Assembly (NCBI GenBank): GCA_963815045.1
Contig: CAWFET010000002.1
Span: 1,302,001 to 1,366,000, forward strand
Origin: DASUPK01 sp963815045
GTDB taxonomy: Bacteria; Actinomycetota; Thermoleophilia; Solirubrobacterales; 70-9
Length of the DNA: 64,000 nucleotides
Direction: 5' to 3'
The position numbers and the translations under genes are program-made. Shown one piece after another: positions 42,534 to 50,669 of this stretch (positions within the stretch are counted from its first letter, which is position 1; each line of letters opens with the position of its first letter). Under the pieces are notes generated by a model. It had not been told where the DNA came from and did not search any database. It saw only the letters and a list, made by a program, of their open reading frames with translations.

Positions 42534-43904
42534 TCATGAAACGGGTCGCGCTTTCGCGCGCCCTCGCGTCTTCTTGGGCACGTAGTCGATCACCAGCGGG
42601 ACCCCCTGGAGCGAGTACGCGTCGCGCAACCGGTTCTCGAGGTGAAACGCCCAGTCGCGGCTGATCAGCCGCCTGTCGTTCACCTGGATGGCGAAGCGCG
42701 GCGGCCTTCTTCCGACCTGCGCGGCGTAGTAGAGGCGGAACCTGCGGCCGTGCCGCTGCGGGGGCGGACGGTCCCCGGTGACGGTGGCGATGAACTTGTT
42801 GAGCTCCGGCGTCGGGATCCGCTCGGCCGAGCGCTCGGCCAGGACGATCGCCTGCCGGAGGACCGCCCCCACCCCGCGGCCGGTGTGCGCCGAGCAGGTC
42901 AGGACCGGCGGCCGCAGGCGGTTCTTCTGGGTGACGCGGGCCCGGGCGTCCTCGAGATCGGTGCGCGAGACATCCCACTTGTTGAGGGCGAGGACGGTGG
43001 CGCAGCCGGAGCGCATCGCGAGCTCCGCGACCCGCAGGTCCTCTGAGGTGACCCCCTCGGTCGCGTCGCAGACGACGATCGCCGCGTCCGCGCGCTCGGC
43101 GGCACGCTCGGAGCGGAGCTGCGCGTAGTAGTCGACCGTCCCCGCCACCTTGGCGCGGCGGCGCAGCCCGGCCGTGTCGACGAGCACGATCCGCTTGCCC
43201 TCCACGTCCGCCTCGGTGTCGACCGGGTCGCGGGTGGTCCCGGCCACCTCGCTGACGATCACCCGGTCGGAACCGAGCAGCGCATTGAGCAGAGAGGACT
43301 TGCCGACGTTCGGCCGGCCGAGGATCGTGATGCGCGGCGGTGGCTCCTCCTCGTCCGCGACCCCCTCGACCGCGTGGCGCCTGAGCTCCTCGACCACGCG
43401 GTCGAGCAGGTCCCCCGTCCCGAGGCCGTGCGATGCAGAGACCGGAAACGGCTCCCCGAGCCCGAGGGAGTTGAGCTCAGCCGCGAGGGCTTCATCCTCG
43501 GGACGATCGATCTTGTTGGCGGCGACCAGCACGGTCCGGCCGGAGCGGCGGAGCAGGTCGGCCAGCTCCGCATCCCCCGGGCCGAGCCCGGTTCTGGCGT
43601 CAGCGACCAGCAGGACGACGTCCGCGTCCTCGATCGCGAAGCGCGCCTGGGCCTGAACCGACCGAGCCAGCTGGGCGGAGTCGGCCAGGTCCACCCCGCC
43701 GGTGTCGATCAGGTCGAAGGAGAGGCCATTCCACTCACAGGCGAGGGCGCGGCGGTCCCTGGTCACCCCGGGCTCGGCGTCGGTCACGGCCTCCCGGCCC
43801 CCCGCGAGCCGGTTCACCAGGGTGCTCTTCCCCGCGTTCGGGAAGCCGACCACGGCGACGGCCGGCCGCCGCCGCACGATCTGGGCGGGAGCCGTCCCCT
43901 GCAT
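42534..43904 (-). CDS. der: Ribosome-associated GTPase Der (EngA)
   Basis: 50S assembly GTPase with tandem G domains, 456 aa. GD1: GFPNAGKST, DTGGVD, NKID. GD2: GRPNVGKSS, DTAGLRRR, NKWD. The KH-like domain runs from about 365 to the end (GRRFRLYYAAQVGRRPPRFAIQ). The C-terminus is extended with a basic tail (KKTRGRAKARPVS). ATG at 43904 overlaps the cmk stop by one base. Confidence 0.97.
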   Translation of the reverse strand: MQGTAPAQIVRRRPAVAVVGFPNAGKSTLVNRLAGGREAVTDAEPGVTRDRRALACEWNGLSFDLIDTGGVDLADSAQLARSVQAQARFAIEDADVVLLVADARTGLGPGDAELADLLRRSGRTVLVAANKIDRPEDEALAAELNSLGLGEPFPVSASHGLGTGDLLDRVVEELRRHAVEGVADEEEPPPRITILGRPNVGKSSLLNALLGSDRVIVSEVAGTTRDPVDTEADVEGKRIVLVDTAGLRRRAKVAGTVDYYAQLRSERAAERADAAIVVCDATEGVTSEDLRVAELAMRSGCATVLALNKWDVSRTDLEDARARVTQKNRLRPPVLTCSAHTGRGVGAVLRQAIVLAERSAERIPTPELNKFIATVTGDRPPPQRHGRRFRLYYAAQVGRRPPRFAIQVNDRRLISRDWAFHLENRLRDAYSLQGVPLVIDYVPKKTRGRAKARPVS

Positions 43905-44542
43905 CAGGCGACCCCCCGCTCCCGCGCAAGGGTGGCGATCCGCTCGACGACCTCGTCGGGGGTCAGGTCTGTGGTGTCGAGCTCGACGGAGTCGGCGGCC
44001 GCGCGCAGGGCGCCGTACTCGCGGCCGCTGTCGCGGCGGTCCCGGTCCTCGATCGCCTCCCGCACGTCGGCGACGGAGGCGCCCGTCTCGGCCGCGCGCC
44101 GCCGGGCCCGCTCGGCCTCGCTCGCCGTCAGGAAGACCTTGAGGGGCGAGTCCGGGCTGACGACCGTGCCGATGTCCCTGCCCTCGGCGACATAGCTCCC
44201 GGCCGCGATCAGCTCCCTCTGGCGCTTAACCATCGCCTGGCGCACCTGCGGGTGCACCGACACCTTGGAGGAGGCCACCGTCACCTCGGGCGTGCGAATG
44301 CGGCCCTCGACCGGCTTTCCGTCGAGCTGGACCGTGTCCCCATCGAAGCCGATCTGGAGGCCCCAGGCCATCTCACCCAGCCGCTCGCCGTCGCCGAGGT
44401 CCAGTTGCCGGTCGAGCGCCGCGAGCGCCACGCAGCGGTACATGGCCCCGGAATCGAGGTAGGTGAAGCCGAGCGCCCTGGCGACGCCCCTGGCCACGGT
44501 TGACTTGCCGGCCCCGGCGGGACCGTCGATCGCGATCACCAT
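43904..44542 (-). CDS. cmk: Cytidylate kinase
   Basis: CMP/dCMP kinase, 212 aa. The P-loop IDGPAGAGKST, FTYLDSGAMYRCVAL (substrate site), GRDIGTVVSPDSPLKVFLTA and the C-terminal DTTDLTPDEVVERI are family hallmarks. The ATG at 44542 fits; the open frame upstream overlaps the divergent cupin gene. Overlaps der by one base. Confidence 0.96.
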   Translation of the reverse strand: MVIAIDGPAGAGKSTVARGVARALGFTYLDSGAMYRCVALAALDRQLDLGDGERLGEMAWGLQIGFDGDTVQLDGKPVEGRIRTPEVTVASSKVSVHPQVRQAMVKRQRELIAAGSYVAEGRDIGTVVSPDSPLKVFLTASEAERARRRAAETGASVADVREAIEDRDRRDSGREYGALRAAADSVELDTTDLTPDEVVERIATLARERGVA

Positions 44543-44581
44543 CACCCGCCAATCTAGGGTTTCCCCTGGATCGGGCGTGGA

Positions 44582-44587
44582 TATAGA
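44582..44587 (+). promoter_or_regulatory. Possible -10 element of a leaderless promoter
   Basis: TATAGA, ending 7 nt before GTG 44595 in the cupin gene. There is no Shine-Dalgarno before GTG 44595 or ATG 44601, so a leaderless mRNA is the simplest reading. Confidence 0.45.
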
Positions 44588-44594
44588 GTGCCGC

Positions 44595-44939
44595 GTGCCG
44601 ATGGACAGCTGGAACCTCAACGAACTCCAAGTGGATCCGCGCCAGCCCCAGGTGCTCGACTCAGAGTCCGAGGGCCGCGCGATCGTCATCAATCTGCCAA
44701 AGGGCGAGCAGCTTCAGGAGCATCAGGTTCACGAGCGCGCCTGGCTGCTGGTCGTGGACGGGGTGATCGGAATCACCACACCCGGGGGCGAGGATGCCGA
44801 AGGCGCCACCGGTCTGCTCGCGATCTTCGACCCCGCTGAGCGCCACGAGGTGACGGCCCTCGAGGACTCGCGCCTCCTGCTGGTGCTCTCTCCGTGGCCC
44901 GGGGACGGGCACCCGTCCCAGCAGGCCTCAGGCAAGTAG
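44595..44939 (+). CDS. Cupin-fold small protein
   Basis: Protein of 114 aa with a single cupin barrel: INLPKGEQLQEHQVHERAWLL (motif 1 with two His) and a degenerate motif 2 (FDPAERHEVTAL with His). It may bind a metal or a small ligand; no catalytic role can be assigned. GTG 44595 or ATG 44601 starts it. Its last 12 bp overlap the 3' end of the convergent aroA gene. Confidence 0.75.
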   Translation: MPMDSWNLNELQVDPRQPQVLDSESEGRAIVINLPKGEQLQEHQVHERAWLLVVDGVIGITTPGGEDAEGATGLLAIFDPAERHEVTALEDSRLLLVLSPWPGDGHPSQQASGK

Positions 44940-46250
44940 CGCCCTCAGGTCGCGCTCGAAGCCCGGGTAGCTGACGGCGACGGCCTCGAAGCCGTCGACC
45001 TCCACGCCCTCCTCCGAGGCGAGCCCCGCGATCGCGCCGACCATGGCGAGGCGGTGATCGCCGCGGGCGTCGAGCCTTCCGCCCCGCAGGCCGCCGCCTC
45101 CGCGGACGACGAACCCGTCGGGTCGCGCCTCGATGTCGGCACCCAGCGCTCCCAGCCCTTCGACCACGCCGCTGATCCGGTCCGACTCCTTGGCGCGCAG
45201 CTCCTTTGCGCCACCCACCACAGTTTCCCCGTCGGCGAAGCACCCGAGCAGGGCGACGAGCGGGAGCTCGTCAATCGCAGCGGGGACGTCGGCCGCCGTG
45301 ATCTCCGCGCCGTGCAGCGGAGTGCTGCGGACCTGCAGGGTCGCGATCGGCTCGGGACCCGGCTCGCGGATCTCGTGCACGGTCATCGCCCTTCCTTCCT
45401 CGTGAGCTCCGCCCATCTCCACCCCCATTCGCGCGAGGATCGAGAGCAGGCCGATTCGGTTGCGGTTGATGCCTGCCTCGCGGAGCTCAACCGAGCTCTC
45501 CGGGACCAGCAGAGCGGCGGCGATGAAGAACGCGGCCGAGGAGAAGTCGCCGGGCACGGGGACGTCACCCGCCTCGAGGCGCTCGGCGGGAGAGATGATC
45601 AGCGCGTCCCCCTCGCGGCGCAGCGACGCCCCCATCGCCGCGAGCATCCGCTCGGTGTGGTCGCGTGTCTCGATCGGCTCGTGGATGGCCGTCTGGCTCT
45701 CGGCGAGCAGGCCCGCGAGGAGCAGGCAGGACTTCACCTGGGCGCTCGCGACGGGCATCTCGTAGTCGATCCCGTGCAGCTGCGACCCGCGCACCCGCAG
45801 CGGCGGGAGGCGCCCGTCGCGGCACTCGACGTCCGCACCCATCAGCCGCAGGGGGCCGGCTATGCGGTCCACCGGCCGCCGCCGGATCGAGTCGTCACCG
45901 TCCAGGGTCCACTCGCCATCCGGCTGGCCCGCGAGCCAGCCGGGCAGGATCCGGAGCAGCGTCCCGGCGTTCCCCACGTCGATCCGCGCCGGACGCGGCC
46001 CCCTCAGCCCGATCCCCTCGATCTCGACGAAGAAGCCGCCGTGCTCGTCAGCGTCGCCCTCGCGAATCTCCGCGCCGACCGCTTGGACAGCCCGCAGCGT
46101 CGCGCGGGTGTCCTCGGAGTCGAGATAGCCGGTGACGCGCGTGGGGCCGTCGGCCATCGCGCCGATCAGCGCGGCCCGGTGGCTGACCGACTTGTCGGGT
46201 GGCGGCCGCAGCTCGCCCCGCAACGGCCCCGCGGGCTTGAAGGTCGTCAT
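44928..46250 (-). CDS. aroA: 3-phosphoshikimate 1-carboxyvinyltransferase (EPSP synthase)
   Basis: Sixth shikimate-pathway step, joining shikimate-3-phosphate and PEP, 440 aa. PPDKSVSHRAALIGAMADG (substrate loop), GNAGTLLRILPGWLA (the GNAGT variant of the PEP site), SAQVKSCLLLAGLLA, DELPLVALLG and RAKESDRISG are present. Gly in GNAGT is followed by Thr-Leu-Leu rather than Thr-Ala-Met-Arg, a difference sometimes seen in class II enzymes, and could affect inhibitor sensitivity. Overlaps tyrA by 4 bp; last gene of the aromatic cluster. Confidence 0.96.
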   Translation of the reverse strand: MTTFKPAGPLRGELRPPPDKSVSHRAALIGAMADGPTRVTGYLDSEDTRATLRAVQAVGAEIREGDADEHGGFFVEIEGIGLRGPRPARIDVGNAGTLLRILPGWLAGQPDGEWTLDGDDSIRRRPVDRIAGPLRLMGADVECRDGRLPPLRVRGSQLHGIDYEMPVASAQVKSCLLLAGLLAESQTAIHEPIETRDHTERMLAAMGASLRREGDALIISPAERLEAGDVPVPGDFSSAAFFIAAALLVPESSVELREAGINRNRIGLLSILARMGVEMGGAHEEGRAMTVHEIREPGPEPIATLQVRSTPLHGAEITAADVPAAIDELPLVALLGCFADGETVVGGAKELRAKESDRISGVVEGLGALGADIEARPDGFVVRGGGGLRGGRLDARGDHRLAMVGAIAGLASEEGVEVDGFEAVAVSYPGFERDLRALLA

Positions 46251-47323
46251 TCGGCGCGTGAGACGTCGTGGCCCAGCTCACGCACCAGCCGCTCGGCCCT
46301 CTCGGTCTCCTCATCGCCGGCGATGTAGAGGGAGATCGCGCCGGAGGTCATGTCCGCCGCGGGGTAGAGGGCCATGTCCTCGATGTTGACTCCCGCGCGC
46401 CCGAGCTCCAGGGCGACCTCGGCCACGATCCCGGGACGGTTCGGCACGCGCACGCGCAGCTCGTGCAGCGGGCCGCCGGCGATCTCGGTCTCGATCAGCT
46501 CGCGGCGGCGGTTCCCGGCCTGCTCGTGCCACTTCGTCACCGCCTCTCGGTCGCCCGATCTGATCAGCTCCGCGGCCTCGGTGAGCCGGGAGACGGCGGC
46601 GTCGATCTCCGACGCGACGGCCTCGCGATTCCCGGCGAAGATGTCGCCCCAGATCGCGGGGTTCGCACCGGCCACCCGCGTGGCATCGCGGAAGCTCGGG
46701 CCCACCTCCGGCAGGTGCTCCGACTCCTCGCTCAGCGCGGTGGCCGCCTGCGTCACCAGGACGTTGGCCATCACATGCGGCAGGTGGCTGATCGAGGCCA
46801 TCAGGCGGTCATGGGTCTCCGCCTCGATCGCCTGCGGGCGCGCGCCGATGTCGGCGATCGCTCGCTGGACCCGGTCGTACAGCAGGCCGCTCGTGTTGGA
46901 CGTCGGCGTCAGGTACCAACGGGCCCCCTCGAAGAGGTCGGCGCGGGCACCCTCGACGCCTGAGGTCTCGGCACCGGCGAGCGGGTGACCTCCGATGAAG
47001 CGGCTGTCAGACCCGAGCGCGGCGATCACGTCGCGCTTCACCGAGCCGACGTCGGTCACGGCGCAGTCCTCTCCGGCGGCGTCCAGGGCCTCGGCCGCGA
47101 GGCCCGGGAGCGCGAGCACGGGCGCGGCGCAGAAGACCAGCTCGGCACCCTCGACCGCGGAGGAAACGGAGTCGTGCGCGACATCGATGGCCCCGAGCTC
47201 CTTCGCGCGATCGACCAGGGCGCGATCCGGATCGAAACCGGCGACCTCGGCATCGAGTCTGGCGCGGGCGGCGAGCCCGATCGATCCACCGATCAGCCCC
47301 ACGCCGAGGACGGCGACCTTCAT
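46247..47323 (-). CDS. tyrA: Prephenate dehydrogenase with ACT domain
   Basis: TyrA oxidatively decarboxylates prephenate towards tyrosine, 358 aa. The NAD-binding domain starts VAVLGVGLIGGSIGLAAR; GGHPLAGAETSG and the helical dimerisation domain (SISHLPHVMANVL) follow. A C-terminal ACT domain (about 283-355, HELRVRVPNRPGIVAEV) probably binds tyrosine for feedback control. It starts 3 bp after aroF. Confidence 0.95.
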   Translation of the reverse strand: MKVAVLGVGLIGGSIGLAARARLDAEVAGFDPDRALVDRAKELGAIDVAHDSVSSAVEGAELVFCAAPVLALPGLAAEALDAAGEDCAVTDVGSVKRDVIAALGSDSRFIGGHPLAGAETSGVEGARADLFEGARWYLTPTSNTSGLLYDRVQRAIADIGARPQAIEAETHDRLMASISHLPHVMANVLVTQAATALSEESEHLPEVGPSFRDATRVAGANPAIWGDIFAGNREAVASEIDAAVSRLTEAAELIRSGDREAVTKWHEQAGNRRRELIETEIAGGPLHELRVRVPNRPGIVAEVALELGRAGVNIEDMALYPAADMTSGAISLYIAGDEETERAERLVRELGHDVSRAE

Positions 47324-47326
47324 GGC

Positions 47327-48421
47327 TTAGGCGGCTTCGCGCCGCTTTCGCACGGCCGAGGCGAGCCGGTCCAGGGTCAGGACGGTGCTGTCCCAGTCCA
47401 TGCAGGCGTCCGTGATCGACTGCCCGTAGATCAGGTCTCCGTCCGGCTGGAGGTCCTGACGCCCGGCGACCAGGAACGACTCCATCATCACCCCGACGAC
47501 GGCGCCGTTGCCGGCCGCGATCTGGTCGGCGATCTCGCTGATCACCTGCGGCTGCCGCTCATGGTCCTTGCCGCTGTTGTCGTGGGAGGCGTCGATGACG
47601 ATCCGCTCGGTCAGACCGGCGTCGCCGAGTTGCTTGAGGGCGGCCGCGACGCTTTCGGCGTCGTAGTTCGGTGCGCCCTTGCCGCCGCGCAGGATCACGT
47701 GGCAGTCAGGGTTGCCCTCGGTGTAGAGGATCGCCGGCGTCCCGCTCACGTCCACGCCCGCGAAGGCGTGGGGTCCGGCCGCGGCCTTGACCGCGTCGAC
47801 GGCCAGCTTGACGCTCCCGGCCGTCCCGTTCTTGAACCCCACGGGCATGGAGAGCCCGGAGGCGAGCTGGCGGTGGATCTGGCTCTCGGTCGTGCGGGCG
47901 CCGATGGCCCCCCAGGCGACCACGTCCGAGATGTACTGCGGCGTGATCGGGTCGAGGAACTCGCAGCCGACAGCGAGACCGAGGTCGGTGACCTCGAGCA
48001 GCAGGCGGCGTGCGGTGTGCAGCCCGAAGTTGACGTCCCGCGAGTCGTCCAGATGCGGGTCGTTGATCAGGCCCTTCCAGCCCGTGGTCGTGCGGGGCTT
48101 CTCGAAGTAGGTGCGCATCGCGATGCAGAGGTCGTCCTTCAGGTCCTTCGCGCGCGCGCTCAGCCGCTGCGCGTAGTCCATGGCCGCCTCCGGGTCGTGC
48201 ACGCTGCAAGGGCCGACCACCACCAGCAGGCGGTCGTCGTTGCGATCGAGCACGGCCTTGACCTCGTCCCGGTGGTCGAGCACGGCGTCCTCGCGATCAG
48301 AGCCGAGCGGCAGGTCCTCGAGGATCTCGGCGGGCGAGACCAGCTCGACGACGCGCTCGATCCGCTGGTCGCGAACGCGGTCCGACTGCTGTCGAGGTAG
48401 CTCCTTCATCTCGAAATTCAT
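47327..48421 (-). CDS. aroF: DAHP synthase, class I
   Basis: First enzyme of the shikimate pathway (PEP plus erythrose-4-phosphate), 364 aa, AroFGH type I-alpha. VVVGPCSVHDPEAAMDYA, FEKPRTTTGWKGLINDP, GARTTESQIHRQLASGLSMP, GFKNGT and DASHDNSGKDHERQ are diagnostic. Which amino acid inhibits it cannot be told. AAGAAGGGA lies about 10 nt before the ATG. Its 255-bp leader holds an aromatic-rich leader ORF and alternative hairpins, so transcription is probably attenuated by charged aromatic tRNAs. Confidence 0.97.
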   Translation of the reverse strand: MNFEMKELPRQQSDRVRDQRIERVVELVSPAEILEDLPLGSDREDAVLDHRDEVKAVLDRNDDRLLVVVGPCSVHDPEAAMDYAQRLSARAKDLKDDLCIAMRTYFEKPRTTTGWKGLINDPHLDDSRDVNFGLHTARRLLLEVTDLGLAVGCEFLDPITPQYISDVVAWGAIGARTTESQIHRQLASGLSMPVGFKNGTAGSVKLAVDAVKAAAGPHAFAGVDVSGTPAILYTEGNPDCHVILRGGKGAPNYDAESVAAALKQLGDAGLTERIVIDASHDNSGKDHERQPQVISEIADQIAAGNGAVVGVMMESFLVAGRQDLQPDGDLIYGQSITDACMDWDSTVLTLDRLASAVRKRREAA

Positions 48422-48489
48422 GCTGCTGGTCCCTTCTTTCTACTGTCTGTCGGCGATCCCTGGGGTACGGGTCATTCAGAGGCAAGAGC

Positions 48490-48549
48490 GGCGGCCGGCC
48501 AGTGGGTGTTTCTGCGTCGGCGGCTAGTGGCAGCCGCGGGCCGGACGCC
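48490..48549 (-). promoter_or_regulatory. Candidate attenuator between leader peptide and aroF
   Basis: On the minus-strand RNA, GGCGTCCGGCC (48549-48539, beginning at the leader stop codon) can pair over 10 of 11 positions with GGCCGGCCGCC (48500-48490). A competing local hairpin pairs GCGGCT (48537-48532) with AGCCGC (48525-48520) around 6 nt, extended by GCGTC with GACGC. The two folds share bases and are mutually exclusive. No U-tract is seen, common for high-GC terminators. A ribosome stalled in the aromatic codons would decide which fold forms. Confidence 0.6.
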
Positions 48550-48644
48550 TAGGTAAATCGCCAGAAGTAGAAATACGCGCGCGTGCGAGCCGTGTACCGG
48601 CTCGTGGACGAAGCGATGTGCGCGCCGTGCTGCATTGCGGACAT
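48549..48644 (-). CDS. Aromatic-rich leader peptide upstream of aroF
   Basis: Small ORF of 31 aa (or 28 aa from the ATG at 48635) between hisC and aroF. It ends ...RTRAYFYFWRFT then TAG. Six of the seven residues encoded at 48555-48575 are aromatic: Tyr, Phe, Tyr, Phe, Trp, Arg, Phe. Such a cluster directly before the first gene of aromatic amino acid synthesis is the mark of a ribosome-mediated attenuator, as known for pheA and trp leaders and for a Phe-rich leader before aroF in Corynebacterium glutamicum. It uniquely samples all three aromatic amino acids. No Shine-Dalgarno is visible, so the start is uncertain. Confidence 0.75.
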   Translation of the reverse strand: MSAMQHGAHIASSTSRYTARTRAYFYFWRFT

Positions 48645-48676
48645 TGAAGCAGACGTCACAGGGGAAGTCGAAGGAT

Positions 48677-49771
48677 TCAGCCCGCGATCTCGCCCATCGC
48701 GGCGAGGAAGCGCTCGTTCTCGGCTCGGGTGCCGTACGAGACGCGCAGGCACCCGGGGCCACCCAGCGGCGTGCCCGGCCTGACCGCGACGCCGGCCTTG
48801 GTGAGCGCCGCCACGACCTCGCCCTCGTCGAGCTCCCCGAGCTCGACCCAGGCGAAGTTGGTCTGCGACTCGGCGGTCGCCAACCCCAGATCGTGCAGCG
48901 CCTCCTCGACGAAGACGCGCTCGACCAGGTTCTTCTCGACGCGGTCGGCGACGTCGTCCTGATGCCGGATCGCCTCCGTGGCGGCAGCCTGCGCAAGCGC
49001 GTTGACGCTGAACGGCTGGCGCACAGCGTCGACGGCGGACCGGAACTGCGGCGAGCAGACCGCGTAGCCCACGCGCAGCCCCGCGAGCCCGTGGCACTTG
49101 CTGAACGTCCTCAGCAGGACCACGTTCGGATGCTTCGTGACCAGGTCCACGGTCGCGTCCGGGTCGTCGTTGGTCTGGTACTCGACGTAGGCCTCGTCGA
49201 GGATGATCGTCGTGCGCGAGGGCACCTGCTCCACGAACGCCGCGATGCGGTCGGCGGGGAAGTGCGTGCCGGTCGGGTTGTTGGGGTTGCAGACGATCAG
49301 AAGCTGAGTCGCGGCGGTGACCTCCTCCAGCATCGCGTCCAGATCGTGGACGTAGCCCTCGGCGAGCGGCACCTGGATCTCGCGGGCGCCGGACAGGGCG
49401 GGCAGGTGCGGGTACATCGAGAAGGAGGGCCACGCGTAGAGGATCTCGTCGCCCGGCTCGCAGAGGGCCAGCGAGGCGGCGAGCAGGATCTCGCAGGAGC
49501 CGTTCGACACGGCGACGCGGGCCGGGTCGGTCTCGTGGAGGTCGGCGATCGCGCGGCGCAGCGCTCGGGCCTCCGGATCGGGATAGCGGTTCACCTCGGT
49601 CGCGGCGCGGGTGATCGCCTCGATCACATCCGGGTGCGGCGGGAACGGCGACTCGTTCGACGCGAGCTTGACCGCGTCGGGGGTCTCCGCCTTCGCCTTG
49701 GCCTCGTCGAGCGACGTGCCCGGCTCGTAGTGCGGGATCCGCGAGAGCTTCTCTGCGAACGTGACCGTCAT
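48677..49771 (-). CDS. hisC: Histidinol-phosphate/aromatic aminotransferase
   Basis: PLP-dependent fold-type I aminotransferase, 364 aa, of the HisC family. KLASNESPFPP at the front, SNGSCEILL, CNPNNPTG, LDEAYVEY, FSKCHGLAGLRVGY (with the PLP Lys) and LRVSYGT (substrate Arg) are intact. No other his genes are near. Set in an aromatic cluster with tyrA and aroF, it may serve mainly as phenylalanine/tyrosine (Pat-like) aminotransferase. Overlaps the GNAT gene by 4 bp. Confidence 0.93.
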   Translation of the reverse strand: MTVTFAEKLSRIPHYEPGTSLDEAKAKAETPDAVKLASNESPFPPHPDVIEAITRAATEVNRYPDPEARALRRAIADLHETDPARVAVSNGSCEILLAASLALCEPGDEILYAWPSFSMYPHLPALSGAREIQVPLAEGYVHDLDAMLEEVTAATQLLIVCNPNNPTGTHFPADRIAAFVEQVPSRTTIILDEAYVEYQTNDDPDATVDLVTKHPNVVLLRTFSKCHGLAGLRVGYAVCSPQFRSAVDAVRQPFSVNALAQAAATEAIRHQDDVADRVEKNLVERVFVEEALHDLGLATAESQTNFAWVELGELDEGEVVAALTKAGVAVRPGTPLGGPGCLRVSYGTRAENERFLAAMGEIAG

Positions 49772-50295
49772 GGGGCGCTCATTGTGACGGGTCGCCTGTA
49801 CCGGACGGCGGGCTCTCCCGACCGCGCGTGGATCTTCTCGGCCCCGTCCCGGCGCCAGCCATGGCGCTCGTAGAGGGCGACGGCGGGCGCATTCTCGGCG
49901 AAGGTCCAGAGCACAACATCTTCGTAGGGCAGGGTCGCAAGGTGCTCCAGCGTCACACGCACGAGCGCCTCCCCCACTCCCTTCCTCCAGCGCGCCGGAT
50001 CGACATAGAGCGCCCCGAGCTCTGCGAACCCGCGGCCGAGGTCTGCATCCTTCGCGGGCGCGGCGACGTAGGCGTAGCCGGCGAACTCTCCGTCAATCTC
50101 GGCGACGTGGGTGAACGCGTCCTCGACCGGGCGCCTCAGGCCGACCCCGATCTCATGACGCCAGCGGTCGACCGGTAGGTCCGCGAGCCGCTCCGGCGGG
50201 ACGATGTCGCGATATCCGGCCCGCCACCCCGCCACGGTCACGGCGACGATCGCCGCCGTGTCCTCCGGGGTCGCCTCGCGGATTTCGACGGCTAT
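49768..50295 (-). CDS. GNAT N-acetyltransferase with non-canonical start
   Basis: Acetyl-CoA-dependent N-acetyltransferase fold, about 175 aa. IREATPEDTAAIVAV (strand 1 and helix 1), GFAELGALYVDPARWRKGVGEAL (acetyl-CoA loop RxKGxG), and VALYERHGWRRDG. Substrate unknown. No ATG, GTG or TTG precedes strand 1 in a usable place; the first in-frame GTG lies after it. ATA at 50295 overlaps the aroH stop (ATAG) and is preceded by AAGGCGG 4 nt away, so a coupled non-canonical start is proposed. Overlaps hisC by 4 bp. Confidence 0.8.
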   Translation of the reverse strand: MAVEIREATPEDTAAIVAVTVAGWRAGYRDIVPPERLADLPVDRWRHEIGVGLRRPVEDAFTHVAEIDGEFAGYAYVAAPAKDADLGRGFAELGALYVDPARWRKGVGEALVRVTLEHLATLPYEDVVLWTFAENAPAVALYERHGWRRDGAEKIHARSGEPAVRYRRPVTMSAP

Positions 50296-50669
50296 TGCGC
50301 CGCCTTCAGGTCGGAGCGAAGCTCCTGCGCCTCGCCCAGATAGGCGTGCGCGGGGGTGTGGTCGGCGGGCGCGTAGTAATGCAAGAGCACCCGGATCACC
50401 GATCGCATCGCGTTCGGCACGTCGATCTCCTGGGCGCAGAGAAGGGGAACGGCGTCGAGGCCGACTTTGCGGGCGGCCACCGCGGGGAACTCGGCGTTCA
50501 GGTCGTGCGTCGAGGTGAAGATGCAGCTCACCATCCGGTCGATCGCGAGGTCGTTGCGCGACATCAGCTCGCGCATCAGCTCCTCGGCCGCCTCCACGAT
50601 GGTCTCGGGGTTGTTGCTGCGTGCCTTGGTGGCGCCGCGGACTGCCCATAGCCTGAGGTCGTTGCTCAT
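50292..50669 (-). CDS. aroH: Chorismate mutase (AroH class)
   Basis: Monofunctional chorismate mutase of the trimeric Bacillus type, 125 aa, converting chorismate to prephenate. WAVRGATKARSNNPETIVEA, SCIFTSTHDLNAEFPA, VPLLCAQEIDVPNAM and IRVLLHYY match the family, including Arg and Cys of the active site. The ATG overlaps the rluB stop by 4 bp. Supplies the substrate for TyrA encoded downstream. Confidence 0.95.
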   Translation of the reverse strand: MSNDLRLWAVRGATKARSNNPETIVEAAEELMRELMSRNDLAIDRMVSCIFTSTHDLNAEFPAVAARKVGLDAVPLLCAQEIDVPNAMRSVIRVLLHYYAPADHTPAHAYLGEAQELRSDLKAAQ

